From NCBI RefSeq assembly GCF_008035925.1, contig NZ_CP036264.1, forward strand, positions 953,774 through 1,017,773: a stretch of 64,000 bases of DNA, written 5' to 3'. The notes under the pieces are model-generated. The model worked only from the letters and a program-made list of their open reading frames with translations, had not been told where the DNA came from and searched no databases. The DNA is from Stieleria maiorica. GTDB lineage: Bacteria; Planctomycetota; Planctomycetia; Pirellulales; Pirellulaceae. The position numbers and the translations under genes are program-made. This document shows, one piece after another, positions 17,048 to 26,350 of this stretch (position 1 is its first letter; each line of letters opens with the position of its first letter).

Positions 17048-19351
17048 GTGCACGCACGGTTGGCTGATGCGGTACAATGTTCTTCCCGCCTCAGCCCTCC
17101 CCCTCCACACCACGGTGCCGCCGTCGTGCCTACCCCCAGCGTCCATCGAGCATCCGTCTTGACAAGCGCCTTGCTGGCCTTGGCCTGTTGCGGCAGTGGA
17201 ATCGTTCCCGCCGCGGAGCGAGACGCCGAATCGATCGATTTTTTCGAACGAAAGATCCGTCCGGTCCTGGTTTCCCGCTGTTACGAGTGCCACTCGTCCG
17301 ATGCCGATTTGATCCAGGGAGGCTTGCGTGTCGACGATGCCCAAGCGATGTTGCGCGGAGGCGACTCGGGGGCGGCGGTTTCACCCGGCCGACCGGCTGC
17401 CAGCTTGCTGCTGACCGCGTTGCGATACGATGGCATGGAAATGCCACCCGATGAACCGTTGCCAGAGCGTGTGATCCGCGATTTCGAAACATGGATTCGA
17501 TCCGGCGCCGCCATGCCGGATCTCGACGGCTCGAGTGATCCACATCGCGAACCGACCACAGAATCGGAAATCGATTGGGACCAAGCGAAACAGTTTTGGG
17601 CCTTCAGCCCGCCCACGTTGCATCAACCCGATGAGATCGAAGGTCACGACACCGACCGATCGTCGTGGGCCGCGACGAAAACCGACCGTTTTGTGCTGGC
17701 TCGGCTTTCCCAGAACGGGCTGGCTCCCAACCCGGCGGCGTCCAAGGCGACGTGGTTGCGACGCGTCACGTTTGATCTGACCGGATTGCCGCCGACGATC
17801 GATGATGTCGACGCCTTCAACGCCGACCACACTCCTGACGCCAAGCTGCGGGTGGTCGACCGGTTGTTGGCGTCACCCCAGCATGCCGAACGCTGGGCGC
17901 GCATTTGGCTGGATGTCGCGCGGTTCGCCGAAGACCAGGCGCACATCGTCGGCAACAATGATTCGCTGACCTACCCGAACGCGTACCTGTATCGCGATTG
18001 GGTGATCCACGCCTTGGCCGACGACATGCGCTACGACGAATTCGTCAGCGATCAAATGGCGGCGGACCTGAGACACCCCGACGACCCGGACCGACATGTC
18101 GCGCTCGGCTTCATCGGGCTGGGACCCAAGTATTACCGTCGCGGCGATCCGGAGGTGATGGCCGATGAATGGGAGGATCGCATCGACACCGTCTCACGTG
18201 GCTTGCTGGGGCTGACCGTCGCCTGCGCCCGCTGCCATGACCACAAATTCGATCCCGTGCCCACGACGGACTACTACGCAATCGCCGGCGTGTTCGCCAG
18301 CACCGAGATGTTCAATCGGCCGCTGGATGATTCGGTCAAAACAAAAGCAGGCCAAGCGGAAAAACCGCAAGACGCCATGCACATCGTTCGCGAAGGGAAT
18401 CCGCGCGATTTGAAGGTGATGATCCGCGGCGACGCCAAACGTCTGGGCGAATCGGTCCCGCGAGGTTTCTTGACCGTGCTGGAACGGCCTGTTGATTCAA
18501 CAGGCCGTGAAACCGTCGACAACGACGATCCACCAAGCGATGATTTCCAAAACGGCAGTGGCCGCGTGGCGCTGGCCGACGCGATCGCGGATCCCTCCAA
18601 TCCGCTGACCGCCCGCGTGATCGTCAATCGCGTTTGGCACCAATTGATGGGAACGCCGATCGTGGCAACCCCCAGCAACTTCGGCTCGCTCGGCGCCCCA
18701 CCGTCCCACCCGTTGCTGCTGGATGATCTGGCGGTTCGATTCATGAACGCGGGATGGTCGTTGAAGTGGCTGCAACGGGAAATCGTGTTGTCATCCGCCT
18801 ATGGACAAAGCAGCGACATCGATTCGGCCCAATCCGAGGTCGATCCGGACAACCGCTGGCGTTGGCGGATGCCCCGGCGACGATTGAGCTTGGAAGGCTA
18901 TCGGGATGCCATCCTGGCCGCTTCCGGCCGACTTGACACGACCATGGGTGGCCGGTCGATTGATCCCCAAGACACAGCAACGGGGCGGCGAACGGTTTAC
19001 AGCCACGTCAGCCGGTTGGATCTGAACCCGATGTTGGCACGGTTCGATTTCCCGGACCCGAACGCGCACAGTCCCGGCCGACACGAAACGACCACTCCGC
19101 TACAAAAACTGTTTTTGCTCAACAGCCCATTCCTGATTCACCATGCAGAAAAGCTCGCCGAACGGATCCGTCACGGCGGGCAGACCGATCGCGAGCGGAT
19201 CGAGTTTGCCTACCGGTTACTTTACGGCAGACCACCCGGCGACCAAGAACTCGGCCTTGCGGAGAACTTTGTCGCCGATGGAAGTGACGAGCGTTGGAAC
19301 GGCCTTGCGCAGACGCTGTTGATAAGCAACGAAATGTTTATGTTGGATTGA
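17048..19351 (+). CDS. Planctomycete cytochrome c / PSCyt2 / PSD1 protein
   Basis: 767 residues as read from ATG 17048; a GTG at 17126 just before the hydrophobic signal (ASVLTSALLALACCGSG) may be the true start. Domain order: PSCyt1 with a single heme motif (CYECHSSD, after FFERKIRPVLVSR), then PSCyt2 (DRFVLARLSQNGLAPNPAAS; RRVTFDLTGLPPT; CARCHDHKFDPVPTTDYYA with a second CxxCH), then PSD1 (RVIVNRVWHQLMGTPIV; SNFGSLGAPPSHPLLLDDLA). These proteins are exported and multiply represented in planctomycetes; their substrate is unknown. The DUF1501 gene starts 2 bp later, the usual partnership. A perfect palindrome inside the gene (18485-18507) is listed separately. Confidence 0.93.
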   Translation: MHARLADAVQCSSRLSPPPPHHGAAVVPTPSVHRASVLTSALLALACCGSGIVPAAERDAESIDFFERKIRPVLVSRCYECHSSDADLIQGGLRVDDAQAMLRGGDSGAAVSPGRPAASLLLTALRYDGMEMPPDEPLPERVIRDFETWIRSGAAMPDLDGSSDPHREPTTESEIDWDQAKQFWAFSPPTLHQPDEIEGHDTDRSSWAATKTDRFVLARLSQNGLAPNPAASKATWLRRVTFDLTGLPPTIDDVDAFNADHTPDAKLRVVDRLLASPQHAERWARIWLDVARFAEDQAHIVGNNDSLTYPNAYLYRDWVIHALADDMRYDEFVSDQMAADLRHPDDPDRHVALGFIGLGPKYYRRGDPEVMADEWEDRIDTVSRGLLGLTVACARCHDHKFDPVPTTDYYAIAGVFASTEMFNRPLDDSVKTKAGQAEKPQDAMHIVREGNPRDLKVMIRGDAKRLGESVPRGFLTVLERPVDSTGRETVDNDDPPSDDFQNGSGRVALADAIADPSNPLTARVIVNRVWHQLMGTPIVATPSNFGSLGAPPSHPLLLDDLAVRFMNAGWSLKWLQREIVLSSAYGQSSDIDSAQSEVDPDNRWRWRMPRRRLSLEGYRDAILAASGRLDTTMGGRSIDPQDTATGRRTVYSHVSRLDLNPMLARFDFPDPNAHSPGRHETTTPLQKLFLLNSPFLIHHAEKLAERIRHGGQTDRERIEFAYRLLYGRPPGDQELGLAENFVADGSDERWNGLAQTLLISNEMFMLD
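18485..18507. repeat. Perfect 11-bp-arm palindrome inside the PSD1 coding sequence
   Basis: Arms CGGCCTGTTGA and TCAACAGGCCG separated by a single T. The arms equal the terminal inverted repeats of the intergenic element seen at 23076-23305, 35820-35948 and 36055-36183. In frame it encodes RPVDSTGR within the variable stretch between PSCyt2 and PSD1, so the reading frame is kept. Confidence 0.8.
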
Positions 19352-19353
19352 TC

Positions 19354-20760
19354 ATGCACGATTCCTTTTCCCGCCGTCGCCTGTTCCTTCGCAGCGGAGC
19401 CGGATTCGGGTCCGTTGGATTGATGTCGGCGTTGGCATCCGACCGTGTGCTCTCCGGCGATCTTGCGATCGGCGACGGGTTGCACCACGCCGCACGCGCC
19501 AAACGTGTGATCTTTCTGTTCATGAATGGCGCGCCGTCACACGTCGACACGTTCGATCCCAAACCGATGCTGGCCAAGCACGCCGGTGAATCTCCCAACG
19601 ACCATTCGGTCGACAAAAAGAACCGCGCCGGCGGGTACATGCCGTCACCGTTCAAGTTTGCCGCTCACGGTGAAAGCGGCGTTGTGATGAGCGAGCTGTT
19701 CCCCAAGTTGGCCGACCATGCGGACGATTTGTGCGTCGTGCGATCGATGCACACCGACGTTCCCAATCACGAGCCCGGCTTGTTGTTGATGCAATCCGGG
19801 CACCAACAGCCGACGCGTCCCAGCATGGGATCGTGGTTGTCGTACGGTCTGGGCAGCGAAAACGCCAATCTGCCTTCGTTCATCGCACTCTCACCCGGAT
19901 TGCCCGTCGTCGGTCCGCAACTTTGGTCCAACGCGTTCTTGCCCGGACAGCACCAAGGGGTCGAGATCGACACGAATCACTCCGACGTGGAGAAGTTGAT
20001 TCACAACATCCGCCACCCGCACCTGTCACGATCCGACCAGCGCCAGCAGTTGGATTTGCTACAGCAACTGAATCAGATTCACCGGCAGCAACGTCCCGGC
20101 GAAACTTCCTTGGAAACGCACATTCGGTCGATGGAGATGGCGTTCCAGATGCAACGTGAAGCGTCCGAAGCGTTTGATCTGGAGCGTGAGAGCCAACGGA
20201 CGCGTCAGGCCTACGGGGATTCCGAATTCGGCCGCAGTTGTTTGTTGGGTCGCCGGTTGCTCGAACGCGGCGTCCGGGTCGTCCAAGTGTTCTATGTGAA
20301 AAAGAACAGCAAGCAGCCTTGGGACACCCACCGGAACAACAACTCCGGCCACGAAAAACTGTGTGCCGACGCCGATCAAGTCACCGCGGCTCTCTTGGCA
20401 GACCTGAAAAGCCGCGGGATGTTGGACGACACGTTGGTGATCTGGGGAGGTGAGTTCGGACGGACCCCTTATGCCCAGGTCGATAAAGACAAAGATCCCA
20501 AGAAAGCGGGTCGCGATCATCATCACACCGGTTTTTCGATGTGGCTGGCCGGCGGCGGCGTCCGGGGCGGGGTGATGCACGGGGCGACCGATGATTTTGG
20601 CATGCACGCGGTGGAAAAACGCGTTCACGTTCATGACCTGCACGCCACCGTGCTGCACCTGATGGGGATCGACCACACGCGACTGACCTACCGCTATTCC
20701 GGACGCGATTTTCGTCTGACCGATGTTCACGGCCGCATCGTCGACGACTGGTTCGCGTAA
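19354..20760 (+). CDS. DUF1501 family protein (sulfatase-like fold)
   Basis: 468 residues with a twin-arginine-like N-terminus (SRRRLFLRSGAGFGSVGLM), so probably exported folded. Family signatures include VIFLFMNGAPSHVDTFDPKP, DLCVVRSMHTDVPNHEPG, SFIALSPGLPVVGPQLW, LVIWGGEFGRTPYAQ and DHHHTGFSMWLAGGGVRGG. DUF1501 proteins belong to the alkaline-phosphatase/sulfatase superfamily, but their reaction is not established. The gene follows the PSD1 gene by 2 bp. Such pairs are typical of planctomycetes and presumably act together on an exported or periplasmic substrate. The start at 19354 is the only one giving the Tat-like signal. Confidence 0.93.
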   Translation: MHDSFSRRRLFLRSGAGFGSVGLMSALASDRVLSGDLAIGDGLHHAARAKRVIFLFMNGAPSHVDTFDPKPMLAKHAGESPNDHSVDKKNRAGGYMPSPFKFAAHGESGVVMSELFPKLADHADDLCVVRSMHTDVPNHEPGLLLMQSGHQQPTRPSMGSWLSYGLGSENANLPSFIALSPGLPVVGPQLWSNAFLPGQHQGVEIDTNHSDVEKLIHNIRHPHLSRSDQRQQLDLLQQLNQIHRQQRPGETSLETHIRSMEMAFQMQREASEAFDLERESQRTRQAYGDSEFGRSCLLGRRLLERGVRVVQVFYVKKNSKQPWDTHRNNNSGHEKLCADADQVTAALLADLKSRGMLDDTLVIWGGEFGRTPYAQVDKDKDPKKAGRDHHHTGFSMWLAGGGVRGGVMHGATDDFGMHAVEKRVHVHDLHATVLHLMGIDHTRLTYRYSGRDFRLTDVHGRIVDDWFA

Positions 20761-20880
20761 ACTATCCCGACGCGCGAGCGAGGAGCGTTACGCGGCCTTT
20801 CGCTCACGCGTCGCGCCTGGTAAACCCACAGGCCGCCGAGAGTCTGGAAGCCCTTCCCACTGACCCAACCACGACACCGC

Positions 20881-21927
20881 ATGACCACTACCGCCGGCCT
20901 GCCCGATCGGATCGAAGACGAATCGCAGTTGGAGACGTTGTTGGTGGCGCCGTCGGCGGAACTCGTTGAATTTGCCGCGTCGCTTTCCGGTCCGATCGTT
21001 GTCCTCGGGGCCGGCGGCAAGATGGGGCCGACCTTGGCCGCCCGGGCGCAGGCCGCGATCGACCAGGCCGGCGCCGATGCCCACGTCGTCGCGGTCAGCC
21101 GGTTCTCCGACCCGGCCGCGCGCGAATGGCTCAAGGGGTATGGAGTCCAAACGATCGCCGCGGATTTGCTGTGCCAGGATTCCCTGTCGCAATTACCCGA
21201 CGCAAACACGATCGTTTATTTGGTCGGGTCGAAATTCGGAACTCGGCAAAATCCGTCGCACACCTGGGCCGTCAACACAATCGCCCCGGCGCTTGCGATG
21301 CAACGCTATCCCACCTCCACCTTCGTCGCATTGTCCACCGGAAACGTCTATCCGTTCTCGCCGATCGACCGCGGTGGTTCACTCGAATCCGATCCGCTCG
21401 CTCCGGTCGGAGAATATGCCTATGCGGCTGTCGGACGCGAACGCATCTTCGATCACTTTTCGCGTCAGGATGGTACACCGGTTGCCATGATTCGTTTGAA
21501 CTATGCCACCGATCTGCGCTACGGCGTGCTGACCGACTTGGCCACCAAAGTCGCCCGCGGAGAAACGATCGACTTGGCGCAAGGCTATTTCAATTGCATT
21601 TGGCAAGGCGACGCAAACGACTTGATCCTCCGCGCGTTGCCGCTGGCCGAGTCGCCTCCCCGACCGATCAACTTGACCAGCGTGGAAACCTTTTCGGTTC
21701 GCGAGGTCGCCACCAGGTTTGCTGAACTGATGAATTGCAGCGTCCGATTCAGCGGCCAGGAATCCGAGACGGCGCTGCTGAGTAATGCCTCGCAGTGCAG
21801 CGAACTGCTCGGTGCCCCGGCGACACCGATGCAGCAGGTGATCCGCTGGACGGCGGATTGGGTGCAGCACGGCGGACGGCTGTTGGGCAAACCGACGCAC
21901 TTTGAGGTTCGTGATGGTGCCTTCTGA
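20881..21927 (+). CDS. NAD-dependent epimerase/dehydratase-like protein
   Basis: 348 residues. A Rossmann nucleotide site appears at about residues 40-52 (PIVVLGAGGKMGPTLA), followed by typical extended-SDR steps: NTIVYLVGSKFG, STFVALSTGNVYPFS with the catalytic Ser/Thr region, and a Tyr in EYAYAAVGRERIFDHF resembling the YxxxK site (here YAAVGRE, no clear Lys). The C-terminal part has IRLNYATDLRYGVLTDLA and PINLTSVETFSVREVA. The substrate is probably a nucleotide sugar or similar, but the missing Lys makes catalysis uncertain. It overlaps by 14 bp with the DHDPS-like gene, so the two likely form one pathway. Confidence 0.85.
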   Translation: MTTTAGLPDRIEDESQLETLLVAPSAELVEFAASLSGPIVVLGAGGKMGPTLAARAQAAIDQAGADAHVVAVSRFSDPAAREWLKGYGVQTIAADLLCQDSLSQLPDANTIVYLVGSKFGTRQNPSHTWAVNTIAPALAMQRYPTSTFVALSTGNVYPFSPIDRGGSLESDPLAPVGEYAYAAVGRERIFDHFSRQDGTPVAMIRLNYATDLRYGVLTDLATKVARGETIDLAQGYFNCIWQGDANDLILRALPLAESPPRPINLTSVETFSVREVATRFAELMNCSVRFSGQESETALLSNASQCSELLGAPATPMQQVIRWTADWVQHGGRLLGKPTHFEVRDGAF

Positions 21928-23008
21928 TGGAATCAACCCGGACGCTCCGATGCCTCCTTCCTGGGTGACCCAGGCGATTCGCGGCGGCATTGTGATTCCC
22001 GCGCATCCGCTGGCGCTCGATCCCGATGGGAACTTTGACCAGCGCAGCCAACGCGCCCTGACACGCTACTACCATGCCGCCGGCGCCGGCGGTTTGGCGG
22101 TCGGCGTTCATACCACGCAGTTTCACATTCGTGCCCCCCAGCACAACCTGCTCCGGCCGGTGCTCAGCCTGGCGGCGGAAACGGCACGGGAGCTGGACGC
22201 GGCCAGCGACCGGCAAACGGTCTTGATCGCCGGGATTTGCGGCCCGACCGACCAGGCGGTGCTTGAAGCCGAACTGGCCCGGGATCTCGGCTATCACATC
22301 GGATTGTTGTCGCTGGCGGCACTGCCCGACGCGAGCGATGATCAATTGATTCGGCACTGTCAGGCGGTCGCGAGGCGGATTCCGATCTTCGGGTTTTACT
22401 TGCAACCGGCCGTCGGCGGGCGAATCTTGTCGCTGGACTTTTGGAGACGGTTGGCGGGGTTGCCCAACCTGGTCGGTATCAAGATTTCGCCGTTCGATCG
22501 ATACAAGACACTGGATGTCGTTCGCGCGGTCGCCGAGGCACGTCGCGGGAACGATGTCGCACTCTATACCGGCAACGACGACACCATCGTGATTGATTTG
22601 TTGACCGACTATGAAATCCGAATGAACGGTTACGCGAAGCGTCTGCAGATCGTCGGCGGTTTGCTGGGGCACTGGGCCTGCTGGACTCAAAAGGCCGTCG
22701 AACTGCTGCAGACCTGTAAAAGTGCCCGTCAGTCGGATCAGATGCAACGCGGATTGCTGACGTTGGCGGCGCAGGTGACCGATTGCAACGCGGCATTATT
22801 CGATGCCGCGGGCGGGTTTGCCGGTTGCATCGCCGGCATTCAAGAGGTGCTGTTCCGTCAGGGCCTGTTGCGCAGTCCCCGGTGCCTGGATCCCGACGAA
22901 CGACTCTCGCCGGGCCAACGCGAAGAAATCGATCGCGTTTACAACGCCTACCCGCACTTGACCGACGACGAATTCGTCACCCGAAACCTGGACGCCTGGT
23001 TGCGCTGA
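21914..23008 (+). CDS. Dihydrodipicolinate synthase (DapA) family lyase/aldolase
   Basis: 364 residues. The TIM-barrel class I aldolase signature is visible: RGGIVIPAHPLALDPDGNFD near the N-terminus (the family normally has a T-P-F-x-x-D type start) and the Schiff-base Lys in NLVGIKISPFDRYK. The canonical partner Tyr is uncertain but may lie in IPIFGFYLQP. The length is above the usual 290-310, with an extra C-terminal stretch of about 60 residues. The start at 21914 has TGAGG about 8 bases upstream. It overlaps the epimerase-like gene. The family includes DHDPS, N-acetylneuraminate lyase and sugar-acid dehydratases; the substrate here is unknown. Confidence 0.85.
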   Translation: MVPSDGINPDAPMPPSWVTQAIRGGIVIPAHPLALDPDGNFDQRSQRALTRYYHAAGAGGLAVGVHTTQFHIRAPQHNLLRPVLSLAAETARELDAASDRQTVLIAGICGPTDQAVLEAELARDLGYHIGLLSLAALPDASDDQLIRHCQAVARRIPIFGFYLQPAVGGRILSLDFWRRLAGLPNLVGIKISPFDRYKTLDVVRAVAEARRGNDVALYTGNDDTIVIDLLTDYEIRMNGYAKRLQIVGGLLGHWACWTQKAVELLQTCKSARQSDQMQRGLLTLAAQVTDCNAALFDAAGGFAGCIAGIQEVLFRQGLLRSPRCLDPDERLSPGQREEIDRVYNAYPHLTDDEFVTRNLDAWLR

Positions 23009-23407
23009 AAGGGATCCCCGTGGGAGAGGCTTCCAGCCTGTCGTTATCGCATTTTTCAGTAGCGGAACTCGCCAACGGCCTGTTGATTTGATCAGCCGTA
23101 TGGCGCGAGCCTACGGGCAACGGTGCGTCTTCTTGGCGTTCGAAGGCCCGTACGCTTGCGCGAAGGCCCGTACGCTTGCGCGAAGGCCCGTACGCTTGCG
23201 CGAAGGCCCGTACGCTTGCGCGAAGGCCCGTACGCTTGCGCGAAGGCCCGTACGCTTGCGCGAAACGGCAGATCCCACCTGTGATCGGATTAAATCAACA
23301 GGCCGCCCAGCGTTTCGCTCGGCCTCGGCGAATCGCCGAAAGTCTTGGCGACTTCCGCTACGACTCTTCCCGATCATTCATCGGCGGCCCCCTCTTCCAC
23401 GCCACAA
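23009..23407. repeat. Nested palindromic repeats with a six-fold 20-bp tandem array
   Basis: 399 bp between two genes. An outer palindrome with ends GTAGCGGAA...TTCCGCTAC spans 23059-23361. Inside it lies an element bounded by CGGCCTGTTGATT and ATTAAATCAACAGGCCG (23076-23305). Within that, the 20-bp unit CGAAGGCCCGTACGCTTGCG is repeated six times perfectly (23141-23260). Every unit is a copy of the element's right hairpin arm. No gene was seen. Confidence 0.85.
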
Positions 23408-24382
23408 TCACCAGACTGCGACGACGTCGGCCGACGGTGCGATCGACGACCGAATCCACTTCAAACACAGGTCAAACGGCTGGCCGATGCCTTCGCGGAA
23501 ATCCGTCTCTTTGCCGCCGACTTGCAAGCACGCCGGTCGAGCCCCGATGCTCCAGGCGGAACCCGACGTGCCCTGGCGAAATGTGTCGATCTGGGAACGG
23601 CCGACGCGGACACAATCCTCCAGGATTCGCGATCCCAATTGAAATCCGTCCGGAAAGACCTCTTCGCCGACAAAGTCACGATCGCCGTCGGGCGGATAGG
23701 TGCGGCCGCGTCGATGCCCCATGACCGCGCGGTGCACTTGGCGAACACTCATCAACGAAATTGCCGGTGGATGGACGCTTTCGATCAGACCGCAACGCAG
23801 GAGTTTCGCTTCGGTCTCATTCTGGTCGCCGATGATCTCCAACACCGCCAGGTCTATGTGATTGCGTTTCGGCGGCGTCTTCAAGCGTCGGCACCGAAAG
23901 GTGACCGTCGGATTCACCCGAACCGAAACGATTCGCAATCGGGTCTGGTCAAACAGATGGCCGACCGTGGCCAGTCCCCATCGAATTTCGCCGTCGTCAT
24001 GTTTCCAGCGCAACAAGAACCCGGCCGTCGCGCTGTACCGGCCGACGTTCACGCGAGCGCCGGTGGGGACATAGTCGCCGAGTGATTCGACGTCCGACCG
24101 AATCCGCAGCCGATCGAATTTGCCGTCGCTGCGTTTCAGCCGGATTTTAAAGTGCGCGGGAACTTGTTTGGCCCTCGCCACGCGGCGGCGTTTTTTGGGC
24201 AGATAGACCCGAATCGCAAGTTGCCGCCCCGCGGGTTTACCGGCGGAGTACTTTCGGCCGATTCCGATTTCGCATGACTGTCCCGTGATCTGTTTGACAT
24301 GACGCTTGGCGGTCACTGCGACGCGTCGCCACTGGTCCGCGCTCAGCTGGTCGTATCGCTTGATCGTTACCGCCGACATCAT
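23408..24382 (-). CDS. Trypsin-like (chymotrypsin-fold) protease homologue
   Basis: 324 residues with no signal peptide. A possible catalytic triad is laid out in the right order: His in WGLATVGHLF, Asp in NHIDLAVLEI, and Ser in FRQGTSGSAWSI, matching the family's TAGH, D-x-A-L-L and GDSGG. Several positions deviate (VGH for AGH, GTSGS for GDSGG). The first 120 residues are very basic (RVYLPKKRRRVARAKQV). It may be a cytoplasmic or DNA-associated serine-protease relative, or an inactive one. It stands alone, ending in the repeat cluster and starting 122 bp from the divergent lipoprotein. Confidence 0.6.
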   Translation of the reverse strand: MMSAVTIKRYDQLSADQWRRVAVTAKRHVKQITGQSCEIGIGRKYSAGKPAGRQLAIRVYLPKKRRRVARAKQVPAHFKIRLKRSDGKFDRLRIRSDVESLGDYVPTGARVNVGRYSATAGFLLRWKHDDGEIRWGLATVGHLFDQTRLRIVSVRVNPTVTFRCRRLKTPPKRNHIDLAVLEIIGDQNETEAKLLRCGLIESVHPPAISLMSVRQVHRAVMGHRRGRTYPPDGDRDFVGEEVFPDGFQLGSRILEDCVRVGRSQIDTFRQGTSGSAWSIGARPACLQVGGKETDFREGIGQPFDLCLKWIRSSIAPSADVVAVW

Positions 24383-24504
24383 TCGTCCAATCCCACCAAC
24401 TGTTCTGACAGTCCGGTCACTCGCTGCGGGTGAACCAACACTCCCCCCGGGACCGATACCCCCCGTGGGAACCTACTTTGTCGAACCATGGATGGGAGAC
24501 AGAA

Positions 24505-25551
24505 ATGCGTCACAATTGCGCGGCCCGATCGGTCGTGACAGCAACCTTGCTGGCGGCAACCGTTATCTGCGGCGGATGCGCGCCACGGGTGCGAGTCCGC
24601 CAGGCGCCCGGTCCAGATGATACCGGCATCCGGTACTACCGCCCCAAGCCGTACTTGCGGGTCGAACCGGGCGGCAGCGTCGTGACCCAGGGCAAGGTTT
24701 CCACCACGACGCCGAGCGACGAGTTCGTTGCCATCTCCCTGGAATACCTGCCGGACTTTTCCGAGGAGTATTCGATCGACGTGCGTCCTGGATTGGGAAC
24801 GGCCAACGTGTCGGTCGGATTGACCGACGGATGGAACCTGACGTCGCTGAACCAGGAGCTGGATTCGCAGTTTGATGAAAACGTCAAAGCGATCGCCGAC
24901 TTGGCCAAGGCGGGCGCGGGCTTTATTCCGTCGGCCAAGCACTCCGGCGGCGCCGTCACGGGCAGCACACAGAAGTTTGTCGTCGCGGCGACCAACGTAC
25001 CGATCGGGTACTACGAATCGGTGATCAGCAAAGACGCTTGCGGCAAGAAGCGACTGTACGGCTGGCGGTACATCGGCTTTCTGCCCTTCAGCCCCTGTCC
25101 GACCGAGATGTGCGGCACGCAACAATTGCCCTGCGGCGCCGTGCCCTCGGATCTGTTCGGAATGGTGTTCGACAACGGCGTGATGACGTTCAAACGGCTC
25201 GATGCGATTCCCGAGATTGCCGACACCACGCGGCAAAGCGTCAGCACGGGCCAGTTCGTCGTCAGCGCTTCGCGACAAGAAAAGCTCGATGCCATGGCCG
25301 GCGCGATCCGAAAGGCGATTCTTCAAAACGACGGCGTCGAATCGATCGTGCAGGTCAACCAAGGCGACGACAGCATGTCCGTTCAGTGGGACATCGAACT
25401 ATTGGGCGCGACCGCCAAGAACACGACTCGGGAGCGATTCATTAAGTCGCTCGTCCAACACGAAGCCGTCGAACAGGCATTGCACGATTTGGGAGACCCG
25501 ATCCCCCAGATCCAGCCGATCGCCGGGCTGGCCGTGCCGACAAAGAAGTAG
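24505..25551 (+). CDS. Putative lipoprotein of unknown function
   Basis: 348 residues starting at 24505, with GGGAGA 9-14 bases upstream. A hydrophobic signal (SVVTATLLAATVICGGC) ends in a cysteine fitting a lipobox loosely. After it are strand-rich segments such as YYRPKPYLRVEPGGSVVTQ and YSIDVRPGLGTANVSVGLTD. Six further Cys are clustered in the middle (CGKKRLYGW, CPTEMCGTQQLPCGAVP), consistent with disulfides in an exported protein. The C-terminal 100 residues are helical. No family is recognised. It converges on the PEP-CTERM gene. Confidence 0.75.
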   Translation: MRHNCAARSVVTATLLAATVICGGCAPRVRVRQAPGPDDTGIRYYRPKPYLRVEPGGSVVTQGKVSTTTPSDEFVAISLEYLPDFSEEYSIDVRPGLGTANVSVGLTDGWNLTSLNQELDSQFDENVKAIADLAKAGAGFIPSAKHSGGAVTGSTQKFVVAATNVPIGYYESVISKDACGKKRLYGWRYIGFLPFSPCPTEMCGTQQLPCGAVPSDLFGMVFDNGVMTFKRLDAIPEIADTTRQSVSTGQFVVSASRQEKLDAMAGAIRKAILQNDGVESIVQVNQGDDSMSVQWDIELLGATAKNTTRERFIKSLVQHEAVEQALHDLGDPIPQIQPIAGLAVPTKK

Positions 25552-25612
25552 CGTTGCCCGCCCATCGGGCCAATCATGCTGGGAGTGCGGCGTGCAGCCA
25601 GGTGTTTTGTAT

Positions 25613-26254
25613 TCAGGCAGACGACCAACGCCGGCGTCGCGTCACCGCTGCCGTGCCGATTGCGGCCAAAACCAGCAGGGACGACGGTTCCGGGATCGCC
25701 GTGATCTGCTGGATCGAAAAGGCATCCACCGCGGGCGATCCGTTTTCGCCGCGGACGATCAGACGATAGGTGTCGGCACTGGATGTATTGAAATTCATCG
25801 TCTTGGTCACAAACCCGCTGCCGGTCGGCACGTCAAACACACTGCCTCCGCCGAGGATCGAGTTAACGCCGCGGACGATGTCGATCCGCACGCTCGCGTC
25901 GTCCGACAAATCGGCGGTCGCCAGTTGGAACGAGAGCTGATAAGAATCCGCGTCGAGCGTGAGGTCCTGCCAAATGGTAGCGACGTCGGGCGCCGTCCCC
26001 ATGATCAATGATTGGTCGCCATCGAGCGCCGTCGGTGGTGACGCTCTGGTGACCAGCACGGCCGACGCCGATGCCGAATCGACGACCCATCCCACGTCGA
26101 TGGTTTGCCCGGGTAAGAAAAAGTCGAAAGCACTGGTGTCCGGAATGTCTGGAATCTCAAACGATCCGTTGGTCACCACCGCAGCGCGCGCCGCCACCGG
26201 GTTGATCAACGCGAACACCAGCGACGCCAGCAACAAAGTGGAAGCGAGCTTCAT
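25613..26254 (-). CDS. PEP-CTERM sorting-domain protein
   Basis: 213 residues from the ATG at 26254; longer readings add a non-conserved leader. An N-terminal signal peptide (STLLLASLVFALINPVAARA) precedes a carbohydrate-binding-like beta-sandwich of about 155 residues opening with VVTNGSFEIPDIPD. The C-terminus is the classic tripartite PEP-CTERM signal: PEP (IPEPSSLL), hydrophobic VLAAIGTAAV, and basic TRRRRW. It should be exported and processed by exosortase/archaeosortase. The gene is divergent from the GH16 enzyme, 96 bp apart, and the two might share a polysaccharide context. Confidence 0.9.
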   Translation of the reverse strand: MKLASTLLLASLVFALINPVAARAAVVTNGSFEIPDIPDTSAFDFFLPGQTIDVGWVVDSASASAVLVTRASPPTALDGDQSLIMGTAPDVATIWQDLTLDADSYQLSFQLATADLSDDASVRIDIVRGVNSILGGGSVFDVPTGSGFVTKTMNFNTSSADTYRLIVRGENGSPAVDAFSIQQITAIPEPSSLLVLAAIGTAAVTRRRRWSSA

Positions 26255-26350
26255 CACGGCTTTACTCCAAGGTGCCCCTTGGTTATCGCGTAGATTATAG
26301 CGTACTTGATCGGTGGAGACGCATCTTTCTTTCCTCCCTGGAGCTTCCGC

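Noticed and set aside
23141-23260. Six tandem 20-bp repeats considered as a CRISPR array
   Set aside because: Units touch without spacers and no cas genes are nearby.
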